Source of the DNA: Clostridia bacterium
GTDB lineage: Bacteria; Bacillota; Clostridia; Oscillospirales; Acutalibacteraceae
Direction: 5' to 3'
Assembly: GCA_017625435.1 (NCBI GenBank)
Contig: JAGAKX010000015.1
Span: 1 to 64,000 of the forward strand
Length of the DNA stretch: 64,000 nt
Each line of letters begins with the position of its first letter. The first letter of the stretch is position 1. Below the pieces are notes generated by a model, which had not been told where the DNA came from, made no database searches, and saw nothing but the letters and a program-made list of their open reading frames with translations. Shown here one piece after another: positions 36,525 to 44,975 of this stretch. A program made the translations under genes and the position numbers.

Positions 36525-37366
36525 TTAAGGATATAACTTTAGGACAGTTTTTCCCGGGGAGCTCCTTTATACATAAGCTTGACCCCAGAGCAAAAATTGT
36601 AATTACGCTTTGCTTTATAGTTGCTCTTTTCCTTTGTAAGAATTTTTTCTCCTTAGGTCTTCTTTTTGTAAGCGCTCTTGTTGCGATTGCGCTTTCAAAA
36701 ATATCCTTCAAGGTAATTCTCAAGGGCCTTAAGATGATAGTTATCCTTGTTGTTTTTACGGGAATTCTGCAGATAGTTTATAATGATGAAGGTACGGTTC
36801 TCTGGAAGCCCTTTGAACAGTTCGGCTTTCAGATTACAACAGGCGGTGTATTCAGTGCAGTTTTTATAATTGTGAGAATAATAGCGCTGATTCTTTTCAG
36901 CTCACTGCTTACCTATACGACATCTCCCACGGCACTTGCCGATGCAATAGAAAGACTGCTTTCTCCCTTGAAGATTTTTAAGGTGAATGTGAATTCGCTT
37001 TCTATGATGATGACAATAGCCCTCAGATTTATTCCCACTCTCATAGAAGAGATTGATATTATTATGAGTGCACAGAAGGCAAGGGGAGCAGACCTTGAAA
37101 CCGGTACTCTTACACAGCGTGCAAAAGCCCTTGTACCTGTATTTATTCCCCTTATTGTAAGCTCCTTCAGACGTGCTTATGAATTAGCCTTTGCAATGGA
37201 ATGCCGTTGTTATACGGGGGATAACAAGCGTACAAGAATGAAGGAAATGAAGCTCGGTATAAGAGACTATATTGCATTTGGTGTGCTTTTGCTTCTGGTT
37301 GCCGTTGTTGTTTACACAAGCTTTTTTAACACATTTTCCTTCTTTATTTTTCAGCAGGTGATATGA
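36521..37366 (+). CDS. ecfT: ECF transporter transmembrane subunit EcfT
   Basis: 281 residues, about six membrane helices. The N-terminus (LGQFFPGSSFIHKLDPRAKI) and the two coupling helices with the QKARGADLETG segment and the later AMECRCYTGDN segment identify EcfT. The second motif has Cys-Arg-Cys where Ala-Arg-Gly or Ala-Arg-Cys is usual. Couples ATPase action to the S component. Overlaps ecfA2 and truA by four bases each. Confidence 0.94.
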   Translation: MIKDITLGQFFPGSSFIHKLDPRAKIVITLCFIVALFLCKNFFSLGLLFVSALVAIALSKISFKVILKGLKMIVILVVFTGILQIVYNDEGTVLWKPFEQFGFQITTGGVFSAVFIIVRIIALILFSSLLTYTTSPTALADAIERLLSPLKIFKVNVNSLSMMMTIALRFIPTLIEEIDIIMSAQKARGADLETGTLTQRAKALVPVFIPLIVSSFRRAYELAFAMECRCYTGDNKRTRMKEMKLGIRDYIAFGVLLLLVAVVVYTSFFNTFSFFIFQQVI

Positions 37367-38106
37367 TGAATTATCTTCTGACATTAAGATATAACGGCAG
37401 CCGTTATCACGGATGGCAAAGACAGGAAAATGCAATTACCGTTCAGGAATGTGTTGAAAACGCAATAGAAAAGCTTTTTAACGAGAGTGTAAGTGTCACG
37501 GGTTGCAGCCGAACGGATACCGGTGTTCACGCTAATTGCTTTAAGTGTAATTTCCGAACTGAAAAGGAAATTGCCCTTGATAAAATAGTTTCAGGCTTGA
37601 ATTTTTATCTTCCCGAAGACATTTCGGTTACGGATGCCGTAACGGTAAATGATGAATTCAATGCCCGTTTTGATGCGAAAGGCAAGGAATATATTTATAG
37701 GATTTATAACGGTAAGGTACGGGATCCGTTTTCTCAGCAGCTTGCATATTTTCATAAATACCCCTTGGATGCAGTTCTGATGAACGAGCAGGCAAAGGAT
37801 TTTATAGGCACTTTCGATTTTTCAGCTTTCTGTGCAGCAGGTGCTACCGTTAAAACAACTGTCCGCACGGTTTTTGATGCGAGCGTTGAAAGGGACGGCG
37901 ATACCGTGATTTTCAAGGTTACGGGTGACGGCTTCCTCTATAATATGGTACGGATTATGGTTGGTACTCTTATTTATATTTCCGAAGGTAAAATTGAAAA
38001 AGGGGCAATACCCCGAATAATAGAATCAAAAAACAGACTTCTTGCAGGAAAAACAGCAGCACCCGAAGGACTTTATCTCAATAAAGTTTTCTACGGTGAT
38101 ATATAA
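37363..38106 (+). CDS. truA: tRNA pseudouridine(38-40) synthase TruA
   Basis: 247 residues. Isomerises uridines in the anticodon arm. LRYNGSRYHGWQRQ at the N-terminus, catalytic Asp in GCSRTDTGVHA near 47-57, and FLYNMVRIMVG in the C-terminal half are all present. The first ATG overlaps the ecfT stop; a second ATG follows at once and either may be used. This gene order after ecfT is common in Firmicutes. Confidence 0.96.
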   Translation: MMNYLLTLRYNGSRYHGWQRQENAITVQECVENAIEKLFNESVSVTGCSRTDTGVHANCFKCNFRTEKEIALDKIVSGLNFYLPEDISVTDAVTVNDEFNARFDAKGKEYIYRIYNGKVRDPFSQQLAYFHKYPLDAVLMNEQAKDFIGTFDFSAFCAAGATVKTTVRTVFDASVERDGDTVIFKVTGDGFLYNMVRIMVGTLIYISEGKIEKGAIPRIIESKNRLLAGKTAAPEGLYLNKVFYGDI

Positions 38107-38128
38107 GATTTACGAGGAATTTTTAATA

Positions 38129-38173
38129 AACGGCGGAAAATGTCCGAAAAAACACGGTCCGTTTTTTGCCGTT
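38129..38173 (+). other. Long stem-loop between truA and the DUF5711 gene
   Basis: AACGGCGGAAAA (38129-38140) can pair with TTTTTTGCCGTT (38162-38173) through twelve pairs including two G-U, and the loop itself contains a CCG/CGG hairpin. The T-run lies inside the structure, so it is not a standard terminator. An attenuator or RNA-processing site is possible. Confidence 0.45.
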
Positions 38174-38192
38174 ACCTTAAGGATGTGATAAT

Positions 38193-39539
38193 GTGAAAGA
38201 AAAGGAAGATACAATAATTGAAAGAAAAAAAGGCGGCAGTAAAGGATTAACAGCTCCCACCGTAATCGGCTTGTGTGCACTTGTTCTTATTGCTATTATG
38301 GTAATTGCGGCTGTGCTTTCTTCTGTTTCGTGGGGAAGTGTCGCTGATATAGGCGGTAGCTCGGATAACGGAGCTCTCGTTTATGATGTGCTTCCTGACA
38401 GTATTACGGATATTGAAGGATATTCTTCGGGGCTTGTAATGCTTACGGATACGGCTCTGGTTTATCTTGATTCAAACGGAAAAAATCTTTCTTCAAATTC
38501 TCATCAGTACTCTCAGCCCGTAATGGTTAAGGGCGGTTCAACCGTGCTTCTGTATGACAAGGGCGGTGCTTCATTCAGAATTGAAAAGAATTCGAAGATT
38601 TACAATACATATACGACTGCAAATCCCATTACCGTTGCAACTGTTGATAAGAAGGGCAATTATGCTTATGTTCTTAACGATGACGGCGGCTTTCAGTCCC
38701 ATCTTTATGTTTACTCATATAAAGGTAAAAAGCTTTTTGAATGGGGCAGCTCTCAGGATTACTGTATAAGCACGGCACTTTCCGATAACGGGAAAAACAT
38801 TGCAGTTTCAATGCTTGGTGTAAAAAACGGTGAATACGTGTCAAAGGTTATTTTCTTTAATTTCAGATCAGGTGAGCCCGTTTATACGGCGGAATTTCCC
38901 GATTGTACCGTATTCCGACTTGAATTCCTTTCCGGTAAGAATGTTGCAGCTTTTACGGATAACGGCATTTATGTCATTGATAAAAGCGGAACAACTCATA
39001 AGAGGATGGAATATTCGCCTGCTGAAATAATGCATTCCGCCGTTGCGGACAAGGGACTTTCTGCGGTAGCTCTCGCTTCCCACGGAAACACTAAGGACTC
39101 TCTTCTTAATGTCTTTGATAAGAGAATGAACAGCAGCTTTATACTTGAATATGATTCTGAAATTATGAACGTCAGAGCTTCCGATAAATATACGGCTGTG
39201 CTTCTCGGAGACAGAATTGAAACATTTAACTCCAAGGGAGAAAAAATCGGCTGTATTGAAATTGATGAAAAATGCACGGATGCTGCCTTTGCCGGCAGAA
39301 AACTGTTTGTATTTACCGTCAGCGGAATATACCGTTTTGATACATTTGGTGATTATGACCTCACAGAGCTTCGCGAAGAGGAAACTACGGGCGAATTCTT
39401 AACTGAAGAGAAGACGGTTTCAGAAGAAACGACTGAAGAAACAACCGCAGAAGAAACAACTGCAGAAGAAGCATCGGTTTATGAAGAAACAACACAGAAT
39501 TCAGTTGAAGAAACAACTGCTGCTGCTACGTTCGGGTAA
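38193..39539 (+). CDS. DUF5711-type membrane-anchored beta-propeller protein
   Basis: 448 residues from GTG (AAGGATG upstream). Short basic cytoplasmic tail, one membrane helix at ~22-44, then an extracytoplasmic region of repeating blade-like beta-strands (LVYLDSNGKNL, LYVYSYKGKKLFEWG, IFFNFRSGEPVYTAEF, IETFNSKGEKIGCI), typical of the DUF5711 family, and a Thr/Glu tail (~400-448). Function of the family is unknown. It opens an operon with cvpA-like, pgsA and clpE genes, so an envelope role is plausible. Confidence 0.75.
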   Translation: MKEKEDTIIERKKGGSKGLTAPTVIGLCALVLIAIMVIAAVLSSVSWGSVADIGGSSDNGALVYDVLPDSITDIEGYSSGLVMLTDTALVYLDSNGKNLSSNSHQYSQPVMVKGGSTVLLYDKGGASFRIEKNSKIYNTYTTANPITVATVDKKGNYAYVLNDDGGFQSHLYVYSYKGKKLFEWGSSQDYCISTALSDNGKNIAVSMLGVKNGEYVSKVIFFNFRSGEPVYTAEFPDCTVFRLEFLSGKNVAAFTDNGIYVIDKSGTTHKRMEYSPAEIMHSAVADKGLSAVALASHGNTKDSLLNVFDKRMNSSFILEYDSEIMNVRASDKYTAVLLGDRIETFNSKGEKIGCIEIDEKCTDAAFAGRKLFVFTVSGIYRFDTFGDYDLTELREEETTGEFLTEEKTVSEETTEETTAEETTAEEASVYEETTQNSVEETTAAATFG

Positions 39540-39553
39540 GGAGGAGACAGAAT

Positions 39554-40237
39554 ATGAATATCGTTGACCTGATATTGTTTATAGTTATTGCCGTTGTGGC
39601 AATAGCCAGCGCAAAAAAAGGTTTTCTTATGACGCTTTTCAATATTGCTGCCTACGTAATTGCAGGTATTCTTTCAAAAATTTTCTCTTCTCCCGTGGCA
39701 GATTATTTTTACGTGAATTTCTTCAGCGAAAAGGTGCTGATAAAGCTTCACGAATTAATGCCCTCCGGAAGTGTTGAGGGAGAAATCTCATCGGTAATTA
39801 TCAAGGCAACAGAAGCGTTACCGTCATATATTCAGGCACTTATAAACCAATTTGTCGCTTCTGATATTCTCAACGCAGGTGCTGACGGCACCAATACCGT
39901 TTATACTGTTGAAATGCTTGAGCAGACATATCTTGCTCCCGCTGTTATTAATGTTCTCGGCATTGTTGCAATGGTGCTTCTGTTTGTGCTTTTCGTGTTT
40001 ATATTAAGAATTGTATTTTCGGTAGTAAACAAAGGGCTTACTAAGAAAAAGCACAAATTCATAAGAGGAACAAATACACTTTTAGGTGCGGCCTTCGGTG
40101 CTGTCAAGGGCACGGTAATTGTTGCCGTTATTGCGGCAGTTCTCAATATAGGGGCTCCGGTAATCAATAATCAGAATCTTATTGATTTTGTGAATGGTTC
40201 AGCCATCTGTAATATGATAGCTGAAATATTAATGTGA
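39554..40237 (+). CDS. CvpA family membrane protein
   Basis: 227 residues. Four membrane helices (near 5-25, 28-48, about 138-160 and 182-205) in the CvpA arrangement, with the KKGFLMTLFNIAAYVIAG opening and a final GAAFGAVKGTVIVAVIAAV helix. CvpA proteins are linked to envelope integrity and, in E. coli, colicin V export. An extracytoplasmic loop of about 80 residues between the helix pairs is larger than usual. GGAGG ribosome site, 14 bases after the DUF5711 gene. Confidence 0.8.
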   Translation: MNIVDLILFIVIAVVAIASAKKGFLMTLFNIAAYVIAGILSKIFSSPVADYFYVNFFSEKVLIKLHELMPSGSVEGEISSVIIKATEALPSYIQALINQFVASDILNAGADGTNTVYTVEMLEQTYLAPAVINVLGIVAMVLLFVLFVFILRIVFSVVNKGLTKKKHKFIRGTNTLLGAAFGAVKGTVIVAVIAAVLNIGAPVINNQNLIDFVNGSAICNMIAEILM

Positions 40238-40252
40238 AAGAGGTAAACTAAA

Positions 40253-40906
40253 ATGGCTAAAAAAACTGCATATCTTTTTGAAAACATCTGGACAATACCG
40301 AACATAATATCTTTTATAAGAATACTTCTTATTCCCGTTTTCGGCGTGCTTTTCTACAAGGGTGAGCTTCTCTGGGCACTTCTTATTCTTGCATTCTCGG
40401 GATTTACAGATTTTATTGACGGTAAGCTTGCAAGAAAGCTCAATCAGGTAAGTGAGCTCGGAAAAATGCTTGATCCTATTGCCGATAAGCTTACACAGGC
40501 TACAATTGCCATTGTTTATTTCTTCACATTCAGAAATGCTGAAAATGAAACACTCAATCTCTTTGCATGGGTGTTCCTGCTCTTCATTCTTAAAGAGCTT
40601 GTAATGCTTGTGGGCGGTGCAATAATGATTGCAGTAGGAATCCGTCCCGGTGCTGCAGAGATTTACGGAAAAGCCGCAACACTTGTTTTCTATGTTGTTA
40701 TGGTTATTCTTATGGCATTCGGTCCCGAAATCGGAGCTTTCAGAGCAGAAGAGGGTGCTATAGCTCAGCTTTTCACTCTTCCCGATACGGTTATGATGGT
40801 ACTTGTTGTTATTTCTCTTATAATGACAATAATTGCCTTTTTAAGCTATATGCCCGGCGTTTACAGTCAGGTAAAGGAACGCTTCGGAAAGGGTTCATCT
40901 AAATAA
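40253..40906 (+). CDS. pgsA: CDP-diacylglycerol--glycerol-3-phosphate 3-phosphatidyltransferase
   Basis: 217 residues. Makes phosphatidylglycerol phosphate in the inner membrane. It starts with the cue NIWTIPNIISFIRILLIP and has the full CDP-alcohol phosphotransferase motif DG-x2-AR-x8-G-x3-D-x3-D in DGKLARKLNQ...GKMLDPIAD. Five or six membrane helices follow. Slightly longer at the C-terminus than B. subtilis PgsA. AAAGAGG ribosome site. Confidence 0.92.
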   Translation: MAKKTAYLFENIWTIPNIISFIRILLIPVFGVLFYKGELLWALLILAFSGFTDFIDGKLARKLNQVSELGKMLDPIADKLTQATIAIVYFFTFRNAENETLNLFAWVFLLFILKELVMLVGGAIMIAVGIRPGAAEIYGKAATLVFYVVMVILMAFGPEIGAFRAEEGAIAQLFTLPDTVMMVLVVISLIMTIIAFLSYMPGVYSQVKERFGKGSSK

Positions 40907-40933
40907 TTAATCTCCTTAGGAAAGGAAAAAACT

Positions 40934-43231
40934 ATGAATATGAAATTATGCTCAAGATGCAATAAGCGTCCGGCGGTGCTTTTTATCTCTAAGATAGAAG
41001 GGGATAAGACCACTCAGGAGGGGCTTTGCATTAAATGTGCAATGGATATGAATATCGGTCCCATAAAGGATATGATGTCAAAAATGGGTATTACCGATGA
41101 AGACCTTGATGCACTCAATGAACAGTTCAGCGATATGGAGGCAGACGGCGTATTTGAAAACGGCGGAGCTTCCACCTTCCCCTTCCTGCAGGGGCTTTTC
41201 GGAAGTACACCTTCCTCTTCTTCAAAGGATGACGACGTGGATTTACCTGCGGAATTGGTTGAGGACGAAAAGACCGAAAAGGGTAAGGGCGGCAAAAAGC
41301 CCAAGGGGAAAAAGGCAGAACGCAAATTCCTCGGTCTTTACTGTACTGACCTTACTAAAAAGGCAAAAGAAGGTAAAATTGACCGCATAATCGGAAGAAC
41401 CGATGAGATAGCCAGAGTTACTCAGATTCTCTGCAGAAGAACAAAGAATAATCCCTGTCTTATAGGTGAGCCCGGTGTCGGCAAAACAGCAATTGCGGAA
41501 GGACTTGCACTTGCTATAAGCGAAGGCAGAGTTCCCGCTAAGCTCAGCCGTAAGGAAATTCATCTTCTTGACCTTACCGCTCTTGTGGCAGGTACACAGT
41601 TCAGAGGACAGTTTGAAAGCAGAATAAAGGGTCTTGTTGATGAAGTAAAGGCTCAAGGCAATATAATTCTCTTTATTGATGAGGTTCATAACCTTGTCGG
41701 TACCGGTGATGCGGAAGGCTCAATGAATGCAGCCAATATTCTGAAGCCTGCTCTTTCAAGAGGTGAAATTCAGGTAATAGGTGCTACAACCTTCAATGAG
41801 TACAGAAAGCATATTGAAAAGGATGCCGCACTCGAAAGAAGATTCCAGCCCGTAAAGGTTGAAGAGCCTTCAATTGAAAATGCTTACGAAATGCTTAAAG
41901 GCATCAAGGAGTATTACGAGAATTTCCACAGAGTCAGAATTTCCGATAATCTTCTTTATAAGGCTGTTACTCTTTCGGAAAGATATATAAATGACCGTTT
42001 CCTGCCCGATAAGGCAATTGACCTTCTTGATGAGGCCTGCACCTGTGCAAATCTCAGAAACAAGGCAATAAGCGATTTTGAAGAAACCGAAATGAAGCTT
42101 TCTGAGCTTCGCACGGAAGAAGCAGAGCTTATGGCAGAAACAGAAAATCCCGATTATGAGGCATTGGCACGTGTAAGGGCTGAAATTATGCAGAGTGAAA
42201 GCCGTGCAGAAGAGCTTCGTATAAAGGCTGAGGATAATTACGTTACGGAAGATGATCTTGCAAAGGTAATAAGCCTTTCAACAGGTATTCCCGTAAATAA
42301 GATTATTGATACCGATATGAAAAAGCTGTCGGGTATGGAGGACAACCTCAAGGCAAGAATTATAGGTCAGGACGAGGCTGTTGAAGCAGTTGCTGCTGCC
42401 ATAAGAAGAAGCAGAGTGAGACTCTCTCCCGTAAAGCGTCCTGCATCCTTCATTTTTGTAGGTCCGACAGGTGTGGGTAAAACCGAGCTTGTAAAGCAGC
42501 TTGCAAATGAGCTTTTTGATACTCCCGAAACACTTATCCGTCTTGATATGTCCGAGTTTATGGAAAAGCATTCTGTTTCCCGTCTTATCGGTTCTCCTCC
42601 CGGATATGTAGGCTACGATGAAGCAGGACAGCTGACTGAAAAGGTAAGAAGAAAGCCCTATAGTGTTGTACTGTTTGACGAAATCGAAAAGGCACATCCT
42701 GATGTTATGAACATTCTTCTTCAGATTCTTGATGAAGGTAAGACAAACGATGCTCAGGGCAGAACCGTAAGCTTCGAGAATGCCGTTATTATAATGACAT
42801 CAAATGCAGGCAGCGAAAACAGAGAAAATCTTCTCGGCTTCGGCAAGGACAAGGGTACGGCTGTCAAGGATAAGGCTATGAAGGCTTTAAGACAGTTCCT
42901 TCGTCCCGAATTCTTGGGCAGGGTTGATGAAATTATTGTTTTCAATCAGCTTACAAAGGAAGATTACGAAAAAATCTCAAAGCTTCTTATTGATGAATTT
43001 GTACCCTCTCTCAGAGATAAGGGTATAAAGCTTGTTGTCGATGAGGATGTTCCGGCTGTTGTTGCCAACGATGCAGACGGCGGTGTAAGAGGTGCCCGTG
43101 ATATAAGACACACCATAAGAAAGGCTATTGAAGACCCCATTGCCAACATTCTTGTTGCAAATTTCGACAGGGTTATCAATGAAATACGCGTATCTGCACA
43201 CGAGGGAAAAATAGTTGTTTCGCACAGCTAA
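40934..43231 (+). CDS. clpE: ClpE-type Clp protease ATP-binding subunit
   Basis: 765 residues. Unfoldase that feeds ClpP. Instead of the ClpC/ClpA repeat domain the N-terminus carries a zinc finger with Cys6, Cys9, Cys32 and Cys35 (CxxC-x22-CxxC), the spacing known for ClpE. Then a charged linker (~90-130), AAA+ module 1 (Walker [10 protein letters not shown], Walker B LFIDEVHN), a coiled middle segment (~375-440), AAA+ module 2 ([19 protein letters not shown]) and a likely ClpP-docking LGF loop in NLLGFGKD. No CtsR gene or box was seen nearby. Last gene of the DUF5711-cvpA-pgsA run. Confidence 0.9.
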   Translation: MNMKLCSRCNKRPAVLFISKIEGDKTTQEGLCIKCAMDMNIGPIKDMMSKMGITDEDLDALNEQFSDMEADGVFENGGASTFPFLQGLFGSTPSSSSKDDDVDLPAELVEDEKTEKGKGGKKPKGKKAERKFLGLYCTDLTKKAKEGKIDRIIGRTDEIARVTQILCRRTKNNPCLIGEPGVGKTAIAEGLALAISEGRVPAKLSRKEIHLLDLTALVAGTQFRGQFESRIKGLVDEVKAQGNIILFIDEVHNLVGTGDAEGSMNAANILKPALSRGEIQVIGATTFNEYRKHIEKDAALERRFQPVKVEEPSIENAYEMLKGIKEYYENFHRVRISDNLLYKAVTLSERYINDRFLPDKAIDLLDEACTCANLRNKAISDFEETEMKLSELRTEEAELMAETENPDYEALARVRAEIMQSESRAEELRIKAEDNYVTEDDLAKVISLSTGIPVNKIIDTDMKKLSGMEDNLKARIIGQDEAVEAVAAAIRRSRVRLSPVKRPASFIFVGPTGVGKTELVKQLANELFDTPETLIRLDMSEFMEKHSVSRLIGSPPGYVGYDEAGQLTEKVRRKPYSVVLFDEIEKAHPDVMNILLQILDEGKTNDAQGRTVSFENAVIIMTSNAGSENRENLLGFGKDKGTAVKDKAMKALRQFLRPEFLGRVDEIIVFNQLTKEDYEKISKLLIDEFVPSLRDKGIKLVVDEDVPAVVANDADGGVRGARDIRHTIRKAIEDPIANILVANFDRVINEIRVSAHEGKIVVSHS

Positions 43232-43248
43232 AATTTTCAAAAAAAGTA

Positions 43249-43277
43249 TTGACAATACGGAGTTTAAGTGATATACT
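43249..43277 (+). promoter_or_regulatory. Promoter of tRNA-Gly
   Basis: TTGACA (43249-43254), 17-bp spacer, TATACT (43272-43277), 13 bases before the tRNA. Confidence 0.8.
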
Positions 43278-43289
43278 TAACTCCGTTAT

Positions 43290-43363
43290 GCGGGTGTAGT
43301 TCAGCGGTAGAATCCCAGCCTTCCAAGCTGGTCGTGTGGGTTCGACTCCCATCACCCGCTCCA
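43290..43363 (+). tRNA. tRNA-Gly (anticodon TCC), CCA encoded
   Basis: Acceptor GCGGGTG (43290-43296) pairs with CACCCGC (43353-43359), then T and encoded CCA. Anticodon stem CCAGC/GCTGG encloses loop CTTCCAA, so the anticodon is TCC at 43322-43324. T-loop TTCGACT is standard. A terminator follows. Confidence 0.97.
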
Positions 43364-43365
43364 GC

Positions 43366-43397
43366 AAATCGACAAGCTAAGGCTTGTCGATTTTTTT
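43366..43397 (+). terminator. Terminator of tRNA-Gly
   Basis: AAATCGACAAGC (43366-43377) pairs with GCTTGTCGATTT (43382-43393) and runs into T7. Confidence 0.88.
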
Positions 43398-43440
43398 ATC
43401 GCACAGATTGTTGTAATTACAAATAAGGCATGGTGAAGTT

Positions 43441-44091
43441 ATGATAGATATTGCTTCCTTTATTGAGATATTCTTTTCTGCATTGAATAAAAGCTTCGGT
43501 GAGCGTGTATGGTTTTTCGGACTGCAGGGAAGCTACGGAAGGGGAGAAGCAACAGATTCAAGTGACATTGATCTTGTTGTTATTCTTGATGAATTAAAAC
43601 CCTGTGATGTTGAAGCCTATAATAATATGCTTGATACTTTGCCTCACAGAGAGCTCATCTGCGGTTTTCTCTCAGGCAAAAAGGAAATACTTAACTGGGA
43701 GCCTGCCGATCTTTTTCAGTTTTATTATGATACAAAGCCGATAAAGGGAAGTCTTGACGATTTACTGCCTATGCTTGATGCTGCTGTTGACAAGGCAATT
43801 AAGATTAGCGTATGCAATATTTATCACGGCTGTGTGCATAATATGCTTTATGAAAAAAGCGAAGAAATTCTTGTCGGACTTTATAAGGCAGCCTCTTTTG
43901 CCGTGCAGGCAAATGTGTTCAGAAGAACCGGCATATACATAAAAAAACAAACAGAGCTCATTAGTGCTGCCGATAAAGATGAGCGTTATATAATTGAAGC
44001 CTATTCTTCTATGAAAAAGGGCGGAATGATACAGTTTAGGGAAAAGTCCGAATTTCTTTTTATGTGGGCCGGTAAGCTGATAGAGGGATGA
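43441..44091 (+). CDS. Nucleotidyltransferase-domain protein
   Basis: 216 residues. The N-terminus has the pol-beta type nucleotidyltransferase signature LQGSYGRGEATDSSDIDLVV (Gly-Ser followed by Asp-x-Asp), and the second half is helical, as in MNT/HEPN-like or aminoglycoside-adenylyltransferase-like enzymes. Substrate unknown: antibiotic, tRNA or protein AMPylation are all possible. GGTGAAG ribosome site. Overlaps the GNAT gene by four bases, so they form a unit. The pair lies between two tRNA genes and is more AT-rich than the core genes to the left, which suggests acquisition. Confidence 0.75.
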   Translation: MIDIASFIEIFFSALNKSFGERVWFFGLQGSYGRGEATDSSDIDLVVILDELKPCDVEAYNNMLDTLPHRELICGFLSGKKEILNWEPADLFQFYYDTKPIKGSLDDLLPMLDAAVDKAIKISVCNIYHGCVHNMLYEKSEEILVGLYKAASFAVQANVFRRTGIYIKKQTELISAADKDERYIIEAYSSMKKGGMIQFREKSEFLFMWAGKLIEG

Positions 44092-44531
44092 ATATGAATG
44101 CTGTCACGTTTAATTTGATTAAAAGCACGGAAGATGAAGAGCTCGTTATTATAAAAGAGAATTACAGTAAGTCTGCAGTTGAGCGCTTTGTTTCCATAGA
44201 TAAGGAGAAATTCTGGCAGTACGTAACTGAAACTGAAAACGTGTATTTTTATAAAATTTATAATGATAGTAATTTAGTCGGCACAATGCAATGTGAAGTG
44301 TATGACGGAATTTTGTATCTTGCGCTTGTTGTATTTCCTGAGTATCAGAAAAAGAAAATCGGTACGAGCGCTGTACAAGAAGTTATTGCAGGAAAGACCG
44401 GGCTCAGTTTTAAGGAAATTCAGGTATCAATTGATGAGAAAAACACCGCATCTTTGAAGCTTTTTCAGAACGTTGGTTTTAAGTGTTCGGGTCAGGAAGA
44501 CAGTATAATAGATTTTAGGTATATAATGTAA
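44088..44531 (+). CDS. GNAT family N-acetyltransferase
   Basis: 147 residues. The acetyl-CoA pyrophosphate-loop region is seen as LVVFPEYQKKKIGTSAV (R/Q-x-x-G-x-G/A form weakened to KKKIGTSA), followed by VSIDEKNTASLKLFQNVGFKC, a usual end of the GNAT core. Starts within the stop of the nucleotidyltransferase gene (ATGA). Substrate unknown. Confidence 0.8.
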   Translation: MNMNAVTFNLIKSTEDEELVIIKENYSKSAVERFVSIDKEKFWQYVTETENVYFYKIYNDSNLVGTMQCEVYDGILYLALVVFPEYQKKKIGTSAVQEVIAGKTGLSFKEIQVSIDEKNTASLKLFQNVGFKCSGQEDSIIDFRYIM

Positions 44532-44559
44532 TATTTATTAAAATATTTATAAATATATA

Positions 44560-44588
44560 TTGACAAATCGACTTGTTTCTATTATAAT
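44560..44588 (+). promoter_or_regulatory. Promoter of tRNA-Arg
   Basis: TTGACA (44560-44565), 17-bp spacer, TATAAT (44583-44588), a full consensus promoter 42 bases before the tRNA. Confidence 0.85.
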
Positions 44589-44630
44589 ACCTTATGCACT
44601 CGGGAGCAGACAGCTTCCAAAGCATAATAT

Positions 44631-44707
44631 GCGCTTCTAGCTCAGCTGGATAGAGCAACTGCCTTCTAAGCAGTAGGCCAGGGGTTCGAGTCCCTTGAAG
44701 CGCGCCA
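44631..44707 (+). tRNA. tRNA-Arg (anticodon TCT), CCA encoded
   Basis: Acceptor GCGCTTC (44631-44637) pairs with GAAGCGC (44697-44703), discriminator G, encoded CCA (44705-44707). D arm GCTC/GAGC; anticodon stem ACTGC/GCAGT around CTTCTAA gives TCT at 44665-44667. T-loop TTCGAGT. Its last 18 bases are repeated exactly 187 bases downstream. Confidence 0.97.
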
Positions 44708-44721
44708 TAGGAGAGATGACA
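44690..44721 (+). repeat. 32-bp direct repeat, copy 1 (tRNA-Arg 3' end)
   Basis: Begins GTCCCTTGAAGCGCGCCATA and continues through the first half of the terminator stem. It covers the T-arm end, acceptor 3' strand and CCA of tRNA-Arg. Identical to 44877-44908. Confidence 0.95.
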
Positions 44722-44744
44722 TTTACGTCGTCTCTCTTTTTTTT
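44710..44744 (+). terminator. Terminator of tRNA-Arg
   Basis: GAGAGATGAC (44711-44720) pairs with GTCGTCTCTC (44727-44736) with one mismatch and is followed by T8. Confidence 0.85.
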
Positions 44745-44876
44745 GTAAACGAAGAAAACTTATCAGGGACTCGAACCCTGAGAGGGTTTTGCCGTAAAGA
44801 AAACAGTCCGGTGGACTGTTTTCAGGCAAAAGCGGCGCAGAAGCTATGCTTCAAGCCATACGGAATTTATTCCGCC
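44722..44876. other. Structured insert between the tRNA-Arg 3'-end repeats
   Basis: 155 bases between the two repeat copies. Four hairpins can be read: CAGGG/CCCTG at 44764-44780 with loop ACTCGAA (an inverted T-arm-like unit), AAAACAGTCC/GGACTGTTTT at 44800-44822 nested in TTTTGCC/GGCAAAA (44787-44831), GAAGC/GCTTC at 44840-44852 and CGGAA/TTCCG at 44861-44874. No credible gene. It looks like a small insertion or duplication at a tRNA end, or a structured RNA made by read-through. Confidence 0.6.
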
Positions 44877-44908
44877 GTCCCTTGAAGCGCGCCATAGGAG
44901 AGATGACA
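44877..44908 (+). repeat. 32-bp direct repeat, copy 2 (tRNA-Arg end remnant)
   Basis: Exact copy of 44690-44721 without the rest of the tRNA. It is again followed by a GTCGTCTCTCTT stem half (44914-44925) forming a second, weaker terminator. Confidence 0.95.
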
Positions 44909-44930
44909 ATAGAGTCGTCTCTCTTCTTTG

Positions 44931-44958
44931 TTGCAATTTTTGTTTTTTTAGTTATAAT
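44931..44958 (+). promoter_or_regulatory. Promoter of the SGNH hydrolase gene
   Basis: TTGCAA (44931-44936), 16-bp spacer, TATAAT (44953-44958), 18 bases before the ATG at 44976. Confidence 0.65.
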
Positions 44959-44975
44959 TGATTTGGGTGAATTGT

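Noticed and set aside
43176..43367. Minus-strand reading frame across tRNA-Gly
   Set aside because: Begins with a GVEPTRPAWKAG-type phrase, the usual spurious product of antisense tRNA; no ribosome site.
44515..44829. Minus-strand reading frame of 104 codons across tRNA-Arg
   Set aside because: It is the antisense of the tRNA and its terminator; the phrase GTRTPGLLLRRQLLYPAELEA-type (cited by its start GTRTPGLLL) is a well-known false translation of tRNA genes.
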